From positions 211,520 to 275,519 of the forward strand of contig NZ_FOUS01000014.1 in assembly GCF_900114915.1 (NCBI RefSeq): 64,000 nt of DNA. Reading direction: 5' to 3'. The position numbers were made by a program, and so were the translations under genes. The stretch is from Bradyrhizobium sp. Rc3b (GTDB lineage Bacteria; Pseudomonadota; Alphaproteobacteria; Rhizobiales; Xanthobacteraceae). Positions 28,277-36,293 of the stretch are shown piece after piece; position 1 is the stretch's first letter; every line of letters starts with the position of its first letter. The notes under the pieces are model-generated. The model saw only the letters and a program-made list of their open reading frames with translations, did no database searches and had not been told where the DNA came from.

Positions 28277-29893
28277 TCAATTGAGACCTTGAGCCTGCGA
28301 CAACGCCGCCGCGATCGCGGCGCGCGTCGGATGGCGGAAGCGCGCGGCGACATAGCCATCGGGCCTGAGCAGATAGGCAACGCCCGGCGCGGCGTCGTAG
28401 CGCTTTGCGACGAGGCCCGAGGGATCGGCAAGTCCGCCCTCGCCACCGATGCGAACATTCTTGAGGCCATCGGGCACATCAATCGCCGCGCCATTGCTGA
28501 ACGAGAGCAGGGTGAAGTCCGTTCCACCCTTGCGGAAGGCGTCCGTCAGATAGGCCTGCTCGGCAATTGGCGCATCGAGCATGGAGCAGCCGGGAGAGGG
28601 TCCGCCGCCCCACACATCTGCATCCGGCGACGACAACGGCGTGTCGTAGCTGCACGGCACCGACAGCCGTCCGCCATTGACCATGCGCTTGCCAAACTCG
28701 GTCTCCTTGGCCAGCGACAGCACCGCCTTGCGCAGCCGCGCTTCCTGATGCGAGTTCGGCGCCATGAAATCGGTCGAGCGCGTCGACTCGCGGATGTTCT
28801 CGTCGGCCGCCAGGCTGCGCTCGGCGTGATAGCTCTCGAGCAGGCTTGCGGGCGAGGTGCCCCGCAGCACGCGATCGAGCTTCCAGGACAGATTTTCCGC
28901 GTCCTCGAGCCCGGAATTGGCGCCGCGGGCACCGAATGGCGAAACCTGATGCGCGGAATCGCCGGCAAAAATCACACGGCCATGGATGAACCGGTCCATC
29001 CGCCGACACTGGAATTTGTAGAGCGAGATCCACTCGAACTCGAACTTGTCGTGGCCGAGCATGCGCGCGATCCGCGGTCGCACGTTCTCCGGCTTCTTCT
29101 CGACCACGGGATCGGCGTAGCGATTGAGCTGGAGGTCGATGCGCCAGACATCGTCGGGCTGCCGGTGCAGCAAGGCGGAACGTCCCGCATGGAACGGCGG
29201 ATCGAACCAGAACCAGCGCTCGGTCGGGAATTCCGCGGTCATTTTGACGTCGGCGATCAGGAACTGGTCCTCGAACACCTGCCCCGCGAACTCGGCGCCG
29301 ACCATCTGCCGCAGCGAAGAGCGCGCGCCGTCGCAGGCGATCACATATTGCGCATGCAAATGGTAGGCGCCCTCCGGGGTTTCGATCGTCAATGCGACGG
29401 AATCGTTGCGCTGCTCCAGCGCCGTCACCTTGTTGCGCCAGCGCAAGTCGATCTCGGGTAGATCGCTGATACGATCGACCAGATAGGCTTCGGCGTAGTA
29501 TTGCTGGAGATTGATGAAGGCGGGCCGCTTGTGGCCGTCCTCGGGCAGGAGGTTGAACTGGTAGAGCAGGGACTCCCCGTGGAAGATCCGGCCGACGCTC
29601 CACACCACACCCTTGGCGACCATGCGGTCGCCGACGCCGAGCCGGTCCCAATATTCCAGCGACCGCTTCGAGAAGCAGATCGCGCGCGAGCCTTCACCGA
29701 TGCGGTCGGCATCGTCCAGAAGGACGACGCGCTGGCCGCGCTGGGCAAGGTCGATCGCGAGCGACAGCCCGACCGGGCCGGCGCCGACAACCACGACCGG
29801 ATGCTCGGCCGGGCCTTGGCCGGCGCGGTCCTGATCGGCATGGCGGCGATAGCCGAACTGGGCTTTGGCCTGATAGGTCGTGGCCTGCGCCAT
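28277..29893 (-). CDS. FAD-dependent aromatic monooxygenase (MhpA/PheA/TfdB-type)
   Basis: Class A flavoprotein hydroxylase of 538 aa. FAD motifs: VVVVGAGPVGLSLAIDL (dinucleotide fold), ACDGARSSLRQ (DG motif) and VIFAGDSAHQVSPFGARGAN (GD motif). A thioredoxin-like C-terminal region follows. It begins the block monooxygenase-DUF2783-MBL-hmgA-fahA, so it probably hydroxylates a phenylacetate-like or phenolic acid to homogentisate. The exact substrate cannot be read. The start ATG 29893 faces the MarR gene; the 110-nt gap is the shared control region. Confidence 0.9.
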   Translation of the reverse strand: MAQATTYQAKAQFGYRRHADQDRAGQGPAEHPVVVVGAGPVGLSLAIDLAQRGQRVVLLDDADRIGEGSRAICFSKRSLEYWDRLGVGDRMVAKGVVWSVGRIFHGESLLYQFNLLPEDGHKRPAFINLQQYYAEAYLVDRISDLPEIDLRWRNKVTALEQRNDSVALTIETPEGAYHLHAQYVIACDGARSSLRQMVGAEFAGQVFEDQFLIADVKMTAEFPTERWFWFDPPFHAGRSALLHRQPDDVWRIDLQLNRYADPVVEKKPENVRPRIARMLGHDKFEFEWISLYKFQCRRMDRFIHGRVIFAGDSAHQVSPFGARGANSGLEDAENLSWKLDRVLRGTSPASLLESYHAERSLAADENIRESTRSTDFMAPNSHQEARLRKAVLSLAKETEFGKRMVNGGRLSVPCSYDTPLSSPDADVWGGGPSPGCSMLDAPIAEQAYLTDAFRKGGTDFTLLSFSNGAAIDVPDGLKNVRIGGEGGLADPSGLVAKRYDAAPGVAYLLRPDGYVAARFRHPTRAAIAAALSQAQGLN

Positions 29894-30003
29894 ACTCGAA
29901 CCTCGGCTCTGGTCAGGAGAGGCCTGATCTGCTAGATAGTCTCACGTGCAACTATTTTGGACCGGAGCCGGCCGGCCGTCAACTGGAATTCGGAGCGCGC
30001 GCC

Positions 30004-30546
30004 TTGGCGAGGACATCCAGCGACATCGCACTGAAGGCACGCGAAGCCGACGAGGCCTCCGTGCGGCCAAAGGCACGGCTCGACCTGTTCAAGTTCGTGC
30101 CGTTCCGCCTCAACCGGCTCGCAGCGGAAGTCAGTTCCGCGCTCGCGGTCGAATACCAGGAACGGCATGGTCTCGACATTCCGGCCTGGCGCGTGATCGC
30201 CACGCTCGGGTTCCGCAACGATGCGTGTAGCGCGCAGTACATCGCGCAATGCACCCGCACGCACAAATCCACCATCAGCCGCGCGGTGACTGCGCTGCTC
30301 AACGAGGATCTGATCGAGCGGGTCGAGAACGAAGCCGACCGCCGCGAATTCCGCCTGCAACTGACGAAGAAGGGCCGCGCGCTCTACGAAGAGCTGTTCC
30401 CGCAGCTGCTGCGGCGGGAAGACGAAATCCTCGCCTGCCTCTCCGCGCAGGAGCGCAAGCAGCTCTCGGTGCTGCTCGGCAAAATCGAAGCGAATCTCGA
30501 TCTGATCCAGACCAGCGAAGAGGCCGACGCGAAAGAGGCGTATTAG
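30004..30546 (+). CDS. MarR-family transcriptional regulator
   Basis: Winged-helix regulator of 180 aa, divergent from the aromatic monooxygenase. Core: FVPFRLNRLAAEVSSAL, IPAWRVIATLG, IAQCTRTHKSTISRAVTAL (recognition helix) and the wing DRREFRLQLTKKGRAL. It probably represses the monooxygenase-hmgA block until an aromatic ligand binds. The start is unsure: a TTG at 30004 gives the length quoted; a GTG at 30061 (VRPKARLDLFKF) would also keep the whole domain. Its last 73 nt recur downstream at 31455-31527. Confidence 0.87.
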   Translation: MARTSSDIALKAREADEASVRPKARLDLFKFVPFRLNRLAAEVSSALAVEYQERHGLDIPAWRVIATLGFRNDACSAQYIAQCTRTHKSTISRAVTALLNEDLIERVENEADRREFRLQLTKKGRALYEELFPQLLRREDEILACLSAQERKQLSVLLGKIEANLDLIQTSEEADAKEAY

Positions 30547-30591
30547 GACGCGTACTCATGGAGGCGCAGACGTCGGCTTTTGGGAGTCCGG

Positions 30592-31357
30592 TTGAGAAAG
30601 CTTGGTAGGCCCGTGACGGCAGTGGCGAATATAGCGATGCTACTTGTGGCCTTTGCTGCAACTCGCGCATACGCCGTTGACATGGGTTATCTGGCTCCCC
30701 CCGGAGTCGCTGCAAACGAGTTTCCCTCACCGCAGCGCCCTGTCGCACGAATCGTCAGCCCGCGCCGCTCCTCCGAGGAGCGCCGCGACGCCCTCAATGA
30801 GGCCGGTCAAATCGCACGCGTTCTTGAACTGAAACCAGGTGTGACAGTCGGTGACATTGGAGCAGGCAGTGGCTACTACACGGTCAGGCTCTCACACCTC
30901 GTCGGACCCGCCGGCTCTGTCGTTGCCCAGGACGTCACGCGGGATTACCTCGTCGAACTCGCTAGGCGAACAAAACTTCTGAAGTTGACGAACGTGCAAT
31001 TCGCGCTCGGCGAACCCCACGACCCGCGTCTGCCCGCTTCTTCACTGGATGCAGTAATCCTTGCGCATATGTATCACGAGATAGCCCAACCCTATGCCTT
31101 CCTCTACAATCTCGCGCCCGCCTTGAAGCAGGGTGCGCGGGTCGGAATTGTCGATCTTGAGCTTCCGACGTCGAAGCATGGCATGCCAATTGCGCTCTTG
31201 CGCTGCGAATTAACTGCCGTCGGCTATCGCCGAGGTCGCCACATATAAGCTCGCAGGGGACGGAGGATACCTGGCGATATTCTCTCCCCCGGAGCTAGCG
31301 GCTCGAAAATCTCCCCGCGATATCGTTGCTTGTGTGGATCCTGCCGGCACTCGCTGA
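30592..31357 (+). pseudogene. Exported SAM-dependent methyltransferase, frameshifted
   Basis: An N-terminal signal-like stretch (VANIAMLLVAFAATRAYA) precedes a class I methyltransferase domain with motif I VGDIGAGSGYYTV and later LDAVILAHMYHEI. The frame ends at 31246-31248 after TAVGYRRGRHI. Shifting by one base at the CGCCGAG around 31228-31233 restores EVATYKLAGDGGYLAIF and SPPELAARKSPRDIV to a TGA at 31355-31357, the expected family ending. One extra C explains it. The TTG at 30592 with GGGAG upstream is my start choice. The region looks less GC-rich than its neighbours and is bracketed by duplicated marR ends, suggesting insertion. A sequencing error is the other explanation. Confidence 0.75.
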
Positions 31358-31454
31358 AACCATATCTGCCGCCCGTCTCGGAGACCGCACACGTCCGAAG
31401 AAAAGGTCAGACCGGAATTGCCGATCGAGACTCAAACCCGGCGCTCTCGATCCG

Positions 31455-31527
31455 GCTCGGCGAGATCGAAGCGAGTCTCGATCTGATCCAGACCAGCAAA
31501 GAGGCCGACGCCAAGCAGGCGTATTAG
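31455..31527 (+). repeat. Second copy of the marR 3' end
   Basis: 73 nt that match 30474-30546 at 66 positions, including the stop codon. Both translate as LGxIEAxLDLIQTS-EADAK-AY. The rest of a marR gene is not present upstream of this copy. Confidence 0.85.
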
Positions 31528-31535
31528 CCGACGCT

Positions 31536-31647
31536 GTCATTCCGGGGCGCCGCAAAGCGGCGAACCTGGAATCCAGAGATTGTGGCGCGCGATTCTCAGG
31601 TGCGCAACTGCGCACCATAGTTCGCGCTTCGCGCGCCCCGGAATGAC
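31536..31647. repeat. 112-bp repeat with perfect 15-bp terminal inverted repeats
   Basis: Opens GTCATTCCGGGGCGC and closes GCGCCCCGGAATGAC. The interior has short GCGC-rich hairpins and no frame. It resembles a miniature mobile-type element and lies just after the marR tail copy. Confidence 0.75.
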
Positions 31648-31657
31648 GGCTTCGCCC

Positions 31658-32464
31658 TCACTTCGCAAACGACCGCGACGGCGGCAGATGCAGCGCCCAG
31701 GCGTCGACCTTGTCGCTGGCGCGCGGATAAATTTCCGTCACGATCGGATCATGGCCGGGAATGAACCTGTCAGGATGGCCGGCGAGACGCTCGATCGTCT
31801 CCCAACCCACCGCCATGTCGCCGACATTGTAGACGATCGGGAACGGGCTCTTGCGCTGCAGATTGGCGTAGTAATGCGCAGCATCGGATGCCAGCACCAC
31901 CGGCCCGCGCGCGGTCTCCACCTTGACCACCTGCAAGCCGTCCGAATGGCCGCCAACGCGATGCACGGTGACGCCGGGCGCGACTTCGCCGTCGCCCGAA
32001 TAGAAATTGACGCGCTCGCCATAGACGTGGCGCACCATCTGCGTGACGTGCTCGACCGAGAACGGATGTCGCAGCAGTCCGTTGCACATGCAGCGCCCGG
32101 TCGCGTAGGCCATCTCGCGCTCCTGGAGGTGGAAGCGCGCATTCTGGAAGCGATCGAGATTGCCGGCGTGGTCGTAATGCAGATGCGTCACGATGACGTC
32201 GCGAATGCTTGACGCCGCGACGCCAAAGCGCTCCAGCGCATCGACCGGATTGAGCGTCAGCTTGCGCGCCCGCGCGCTCGCCTCCTCGGCATTGAAGCCG
32301 GTGTCGACCAGGATGTCGCGGCCGCCCCCGCGGATCAGCCAGACGAAATAGTCGAGGTCCTGCGCCGCGCTGTCATGCGGATCGGGCTGAAGGAAGTTCA
32401 TGCTGGGGGTGCGCGGCGACATCGTCGCATAGCGCAGGGCGTAAATCTCGTAGGCGTTTCCCAT
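31658..32464 (-). CDS. Metallo-beta-lactamase-fold hydrolase, N-acyl-homoserine-lactonase-like
   Basis: MBL-fold protein of 268 aa with an intact zinc motif HLHYDHAG, a following VGGHSDG and LASDAAHYYAN, and a C-terminal FIPGHDP. The layout (long N-terminal part before DILVDTGF, then THLHYDH) fits the AHL-lactonase/AttM group, so lactone cleavage is likely, though not necessarily of quorum signals. ATG 32464 is chosen to start MGNAYEIYALRYA; the upstream extension to 32539 is unlike the family. The ribosome site is weak. Confidence 0.87.
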   Translation of the reverse strand: MGNAYEIYALRYATMSPRTPSMNFLQPDPHDSAAQDLDYFVWLIRGGGRDILVDTGFNAEEASARARKLTLNPVDALERFGVAASSIRDVIVTHLHYDHAGNLDRFQNARFHLQEREMAYATGRCMCNGLLRHPFSVEHVTQMVRHVYGERVNFYSGDGEVAPGVTVHRVGGHSDGLQVVKVETARGPVVLASDAAHYYANLQRKSPFPIVYNVGDMAVGWETIERLAGHPDRFIPGHDPIVTEIYPRASDKVDAWALHLPPSRSFAK

Positions 32465-32842
32465 GGTTTTTGCTTTTGCTTTGCTTTTCTGAGTGGATCT
32501 TCGGCACGATCCTGCGCACCAAGCCATTCTCCGCTGCAAAGGTCAAACGCCGCGCCGCATCACGGCGGCAGGCCTTTCAATGTGAGACCAATCACATTTT
32601 CGGCGCCATGGAGGTCCTAACGTCCGCCGGTAAGATCGAGCCGGATCGCGTCGAGCACAAACATGACAGCCTGTTTATCCGTTCTGCGGCGCACCCAGGC
32701 GTTGCGGTCAATCGTCGCGATAACGCCGAATCTCCAAGCAGTTGACGCCCCCCGTCCCCGGTTTGATAATGCAGGAAGCGTAAGTTAAGGTCGCCGCGGC
32801 GCAAGCTGGGAACGGCGCCTTTTTGGCTGGACCGCGCTGATT
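32465..32842. other. Gap before the pseudo-caspase gene
   Basis: This 378-nt region holds the divergent starts of the lactonase-like gene and the caspase-like gene. I see no frame with a recognisable domain, and no palindrome or repeat worth naming. Confidence 0.5.
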
Positions 32843-34375
32843 ATGAAAATTCGCTTCTTTCTTCTTCTGCCCTTGCTCGTCTCGCTCGTCCCGACTGCCC
32901 CATCGCTTGCGGCCGGTGACCGCTTTGCGCTGGTCATCGGCAACGCCAAATATCCGGATGCGGATGCCCCGCTGAAGGAACCGATCAACGATGCCCGTGA
33001 CGTCGCCGACGAGCTCAAGCGCGACGGCTTTTCGGTCGAGATCGGCGAGAATCTGACCGGCGACGGCATGCGCCGCGCCTTCGACAAGCTCTACGGCAAG
33101 ATCAAGCCGGGATCGGTGGCGCTGGTGTTCTTCAGCGGCTTCGGCATCCAGTCGGCGCGCCAGAGCTACATGCTGCCGATCGATGCGCAGATCTGGACCG
33201 AATCCGACGTGCGCCGCGACGGTTTCAGCCTCGAGACCGTCCTCGGCGAGCTCAACACCCGCGGCGCCGGCGTCAAGATCGCGCTGGTCGACGCTAGCAG
33301 GCGCAATCCGTTCGAGCGCCGGTTCCGCAGCTTCTCGGCCGGCCTGACCCCGGTGATCGCGCCGAACGGAACGCTGGTGATGTATTCGGCGGCGCTGGCC
33401 TCGGTGGTCTCCGACGCCGGCGGCGAGCACAGCCTGTTCGTCCAGGAGCTCCTGAAGGAAATCCGGGTCCCCGACCTGATGGCCGAGGAGACGCTGAACC
33501 GGACCAAGATGGGCGTCACCCGGGCTTCGCGCGGCGAGCAGGTGCCTTGGATATCCTCTTCATTGGCCGAAGATTTCTCGTTTAGCCCGGGAGCCGGCGG
33601 ATCGCGTCCGGCACCGTCGACGCCTCCCGCGCCGCCGCCGGTGGTCGCCAACAACCCGCCGCCGTCACCGCCCGCGGCGCCGACACCGCCTCCGCCGCCG
33701 AAGCCGGCCGACACCGCGGCGGCACCCGCGCCTGCTTCTCCACCTCCTGCGCCTGCGCCGGCCCCCACGCCGAAGCCGCAGGTCGAGGCCGCCCTGCCCC
33801 CGCCGCCACCGCCGGTCAAGCCGATTGATCCCGCTCCGGCACCGAGCACGGACAGCGGGCCGAGCGCCGCCGCGCTGGCCGACGATCCCACGATCAAGAG
33901 CCTGACCTCCAAGATTGCCGCCAATCCGGACGACGTGAACGCGCTGTACCGGCGCGGCCAGGTCTATGCCAGCAAGGGCGCCTACAACCTCGCCATCAAG
34001 GATTTCGACGACACGCTCCGGATCAACACCAAGGATGTCGAGGCGCTGAACAACCGCTGCTGGACCCGCACCGTGGTCGGCGACCTCCAGGGCGCGCTGA
34101 AGGATTGCAACGAGGCGTTGCGGCTGCGGCCCAACTTCGTCGACGCGCTGGACAGCCGCGGGCTCGTCAACCTCAAATCGGGCGCGGTCAAGAATGCCAT
34201 CGCCGATTTCGATGCGGCCCTGAGGATCAACCCGCGTCTGACCTCCTCGCTTTATGGGCGCGGCCTCGCCAAGCAGCGCAATGGCTCCGCCCAGGAAGGC
34301 GCGCTTGATATCGCCAATGCCAAAGCGATGGATCCGAACATCGTTCAGGAGTTCGCAAGCTACGGAGTGCGCTAG
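32843..34375 (+). CDS. Caspase-like (C14) pseudo-enzyme with proline-rich linker and TPRs
   Basis: Exported protein of 510 aa: signal peptide (1-23), caspase p20-like domain (about 25-250), Pro/Ala-rich linker (about 252-345), and a tetratricopeptide region (about 350-510: NALYRRGQVYASKGAYNLAIKDF, in part). In active relatives the catalytic pair is His in SGHG and Cys in DACR; here these read SGFG (Phe100) and DASRR (Ser152). Both catalytic residues are lost, so it should not be a protease. VIGNAKYPDA and INDARDVADELKRDG are otherwise typical. It precedes an OmpA protein and an RND system. A paralogue with matching losses lies at 57766-58614. Confidence 0.9.
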   Translation: MKIRFFLLLPLLVSLVPTAPSLAAGDRFALVIGNAKYPDADAPLKEPINDARDVADELKRDGFSVEIGENLTGDGMRRAFDKLYGKIKPGSVALVFFSGFGIQSARQSYMLPIDAQIWTESDVRRDGFSLETVLGELNTRGAGVKIALVDASRRNPFERRFRSFSAGLTPVIAPNGTLVMYSAALASVVSDAGGEHSLFVQELLKEIRVPDLMAEETLNRTKMGVTRASRGEQVPWISSSLAEDFSFSPGAGGSRPAPSTPPAPPPVVANNPPPSPPAAPTPPPPPKPADTAAAPAPASPPPAPAPAPTPKPQVEAALPPPPPPVKPIDPAPAPSTDSGPSAAALADDPTIKSLTSKIAANPDDVNALYRRGQVYASKGAYNLAIKDFDDTLRINTKDVEALNNRCWTRTVVGDLQGALKDCNEALRLRPNFVDALDSRGLVNLKSGAVKNAIADFDAALRINPRLTSSLYGRGLAKQRNGSAQEGALDIANAKAMDPNIVQEFASYGVR

Positions 34376-34533
34376 TATTTTTTTGAATTGAGGCAGGCGG
34401 CGCCTCGAACCTTGGGGGCCCAGGGAAGACTAACGAACGGATGCCGCAGGCGGCCTTCCCCGGGGGGCTCATTGCAGGAACTTTGGCAGGAATTTTCGAA
34501 CCGCGCGAGCTCGCTGCGCAGGAGGGACTGGCT

Positions 34534-35205
34534 ATGAAATCGGCTGCAAAGGGACTTACCGCGATCCTGTCCATCATCACTCTTGGCGCTGCGCTGTCGC
34601 TGCCGGCCTCGCCGGCCTTCGCCGGCGATGACGGCAACAGCAAGAACGTTACCGAGGACGACATCGTCCGCGCGCTGGCGCCGCCGGCCAAGAAGCCCCT
34701 GACCCGCGGCCTCTCGATCGCCCCGCAGGCCGATCCCGCGCCGAACGCCGCCGAGAGCAAGCTGATCCAGTCGGTGCGCGGCCGCTCGACGCGTTCGCTG
34801 TCCTCGACCGAGCGCGAGGAAATCGCATCGGTCGCCAAGGACAAGCCGAACATCGATCTCGAAATCACGTTCGACTACAACTCCGCCAATATCAGCGCCA
34901 AGTCGATGCCATCCGTGCAGGCGCTCGGTCGCGCGCTGACCAGTCCGGACCTAAAGGGCTCCACCTTCGTGGTGGCCGGCCACACCGATGCCGCCGGCGG
35001 CGAAACCTACAACCAGGACCTGTCGGAACGCCGCGCGGATGCGATCAAGCGCTACCTCGTCGACAAGTACAGCATCTCCGCCACCGACCTCGTCACCGTC
35101 GGCTACGGCAAGAGCAAGCTGAAGAATCCGAGCCAGCCGATGGCCGAGGCCAACCGCCGCGTGCAGGTCGTCAACATGGAAAACAAGACCACCGCATCGA
35201 AGTGA
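34534..35205 (+). CDS. OmpA-family peptidoglycan-associated protein
   Basis: Secreted protein of 223 aa with signal peptide (LTAILSIITLGAALSLPA, cleavage near AFAGDD) and a C-terminal OmpA-like domain: ITFDYNSANISAKS, VVAGHTDAAGG (peptidoglycan-binding Asp), LSERRADAIKRYL, VGYGKSKL and EANRRVQV. It has no lipobox Cys and no beta-barrel, so it is a periplasmic peptidoglycan anchor. ATG 34534 has GGAGGGAC upstream; 158 nt after the pseudo-caspase, probably the same transcript. Confidence 0.9.
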   Translation: MKSAAKGLTAILSIITLGAALSLPASPAFAGDDGNSKNVTEDDIVRALAPPAKKPLTRGLSIAPQADPAPNAAESKLIQSVRGRSTRSLSSTEREEIASVAKDKPNIDLEITFDYNSANISAKSMPSVQALGRALTSPDLKGSTFVVAGHTDAAGGETYNQDLSERRADAIKRYLVDKYSISATDLVTVGYGKSKLKNPSQPMAEANRRVQVVNMENKTTASK

Positions 35206-35266
35206 GCACGACAAAATCCTCTGAAGTGACAAGTCGTGATGTGGTGTAAAGTCTCGCTTCCAGAGC

Positions 35267-35300
35267 GCGTCCCGCAGCCTTGCGGGACGCCGCTTTGTTT
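35267..35300 (+). terminator. Intrinsic terminator after the OmpA gene
   Basis: GCGTCCCGCA, loop GCCT, TGCGGGACGC, then CGCTTTGTTT. Ten-bp perfect stem 61 nt after the stop codon, separating the pseudo-caspase/OmpA pair from the RND genes. Confidence 0.8.
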
Positions 35301-35363
35301 CAGGGAAATGCTCTCGATGGGCCTCGCGCGGATGGCCGTGAGCCAGGCCAGGATGATCCGGCG

Positions 35364-36293
35364 ATGAACCTCTCCGAATATCTCAAGCCTGCCGGAACCG
35401 TGATGTTCGTCGTCGCGCTCGGCGTCGGCTATTACCTGTTCGAGCATCGCAAGCGCGCCGAGCCGAAGGAGACGCAGAGCGAGGCGCTCGTCATCGTGAC
35501 GAAGTCGACCAATGCCTGCTTCTCCGACCTTGTACGGGTGACCGGCTTCTTCGTGCCGCGCCGCGAGGCCGTGGTCATCGCCGACCAGGAGGGATCCAAG
35601 GTCACCGATCTCTTCGTCACCGAGGGCACCGTCGTTGCCGACAACCAGGAGCTGGCGCGCCTGACGGCGCCGCCGCAGATCCCGGGCCAGCCGCAGAGAC
35701 CCGGTCCGCAAGGTCCGATCTCGCTGAAATCACCTGCGCCGGGCCTCATCACCGAGGTCCGCACCATCGTCGGCGCGCCCGCTTCCCCGCAGGCCGGCCC
35801 GATGTTCCGCATCGCCGTGAACAACGAGATCGAGCTCGATGCTCAGGTCCCGGCGGTGCACATGCCCAAGCTCAACTCCGGCGCCACCGTGCGCATCAGC
35901 CGCGATGACGCGCCCGATCTGATCGGCCGGGTCCGGCTGGTTGCGCCCGAGATCGACCGCGCCACGCAGCTCGGCCGCGTCCGCATCAGCGTCACCAACA
36001 ATCCGTCGCTGAAGGTCGGCGTGTTCGCCCGCGCCTCGATCGACGCCAAGCGAAGCTGCGGCGTCTCGATCCCCAAGACCGCGATCGACCATCTCACCAT
36101 TCAGGTCGTCAAGGGCAACATCATCGAGACGCGCAAGGTGCGGGTCGGGCTCTCGTCCGACAACGCGACGGAAATTCTGGAGGGCCTCGACGTCGGCGAA
36201 ATCGTCGTGGCCGACGCCGGCTCTTCGCTCCATGACGGCGACCAGATCAAGACCATGTTCGCCGATGAACTCGATCGCACGCGGGTACGCTGA
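35364..36293 (+). CDS. RND efflux periplasmic adaptor subunit
   Basis: Membrane-fusion (HlyD/AcrA-like) protein of 309 aa, anchored by an N-terminal segment (GTVMFVVALGVGYYLF). It has ACFSDLVRVTGFFVPRREAVV, a lipoyl-like half (VTDLFVTEGTVVADNQELARL) and a beta-barrel end with ILEGLDVGEIVVADAG. The lipoyl hairpin is short. Its closest relative in view is the orphan adaptor at 56734-57636, sharing the CFSD-V--TG block. It overlaps the pump gene by one base (TGATG), so they are coupled. ATG 35364 fits the membrane anchor; the ribosome site is weak. Confidence 0.9.
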   Translation: MNLSEYLKPAGTVMFVVALGVGYYLFEHRKRAEPKETQSEALVIVTKSTNACFSDLVRVTGFFVPRREAVVIADQEGSKVTDLFVTEGTVVADNQELARLTAPPQIPGQPQRPGPQGPISLKSPAPGLITEVRTIVGAPASPQAGPMFRIAVNNEIELDAQVPAVHMPKLNSGATVRISRDDAPDLIGRVRLVAPEIDRATQLGRVRISVTNNPSLKVGVFARASIDAKRSCGVSIPKTAIDHLTIQVVKGNIIETRKVRVGLSSDNATEILEGLDVGEIVVADAGSSLHDGDQIKTMFADELDRTRVR

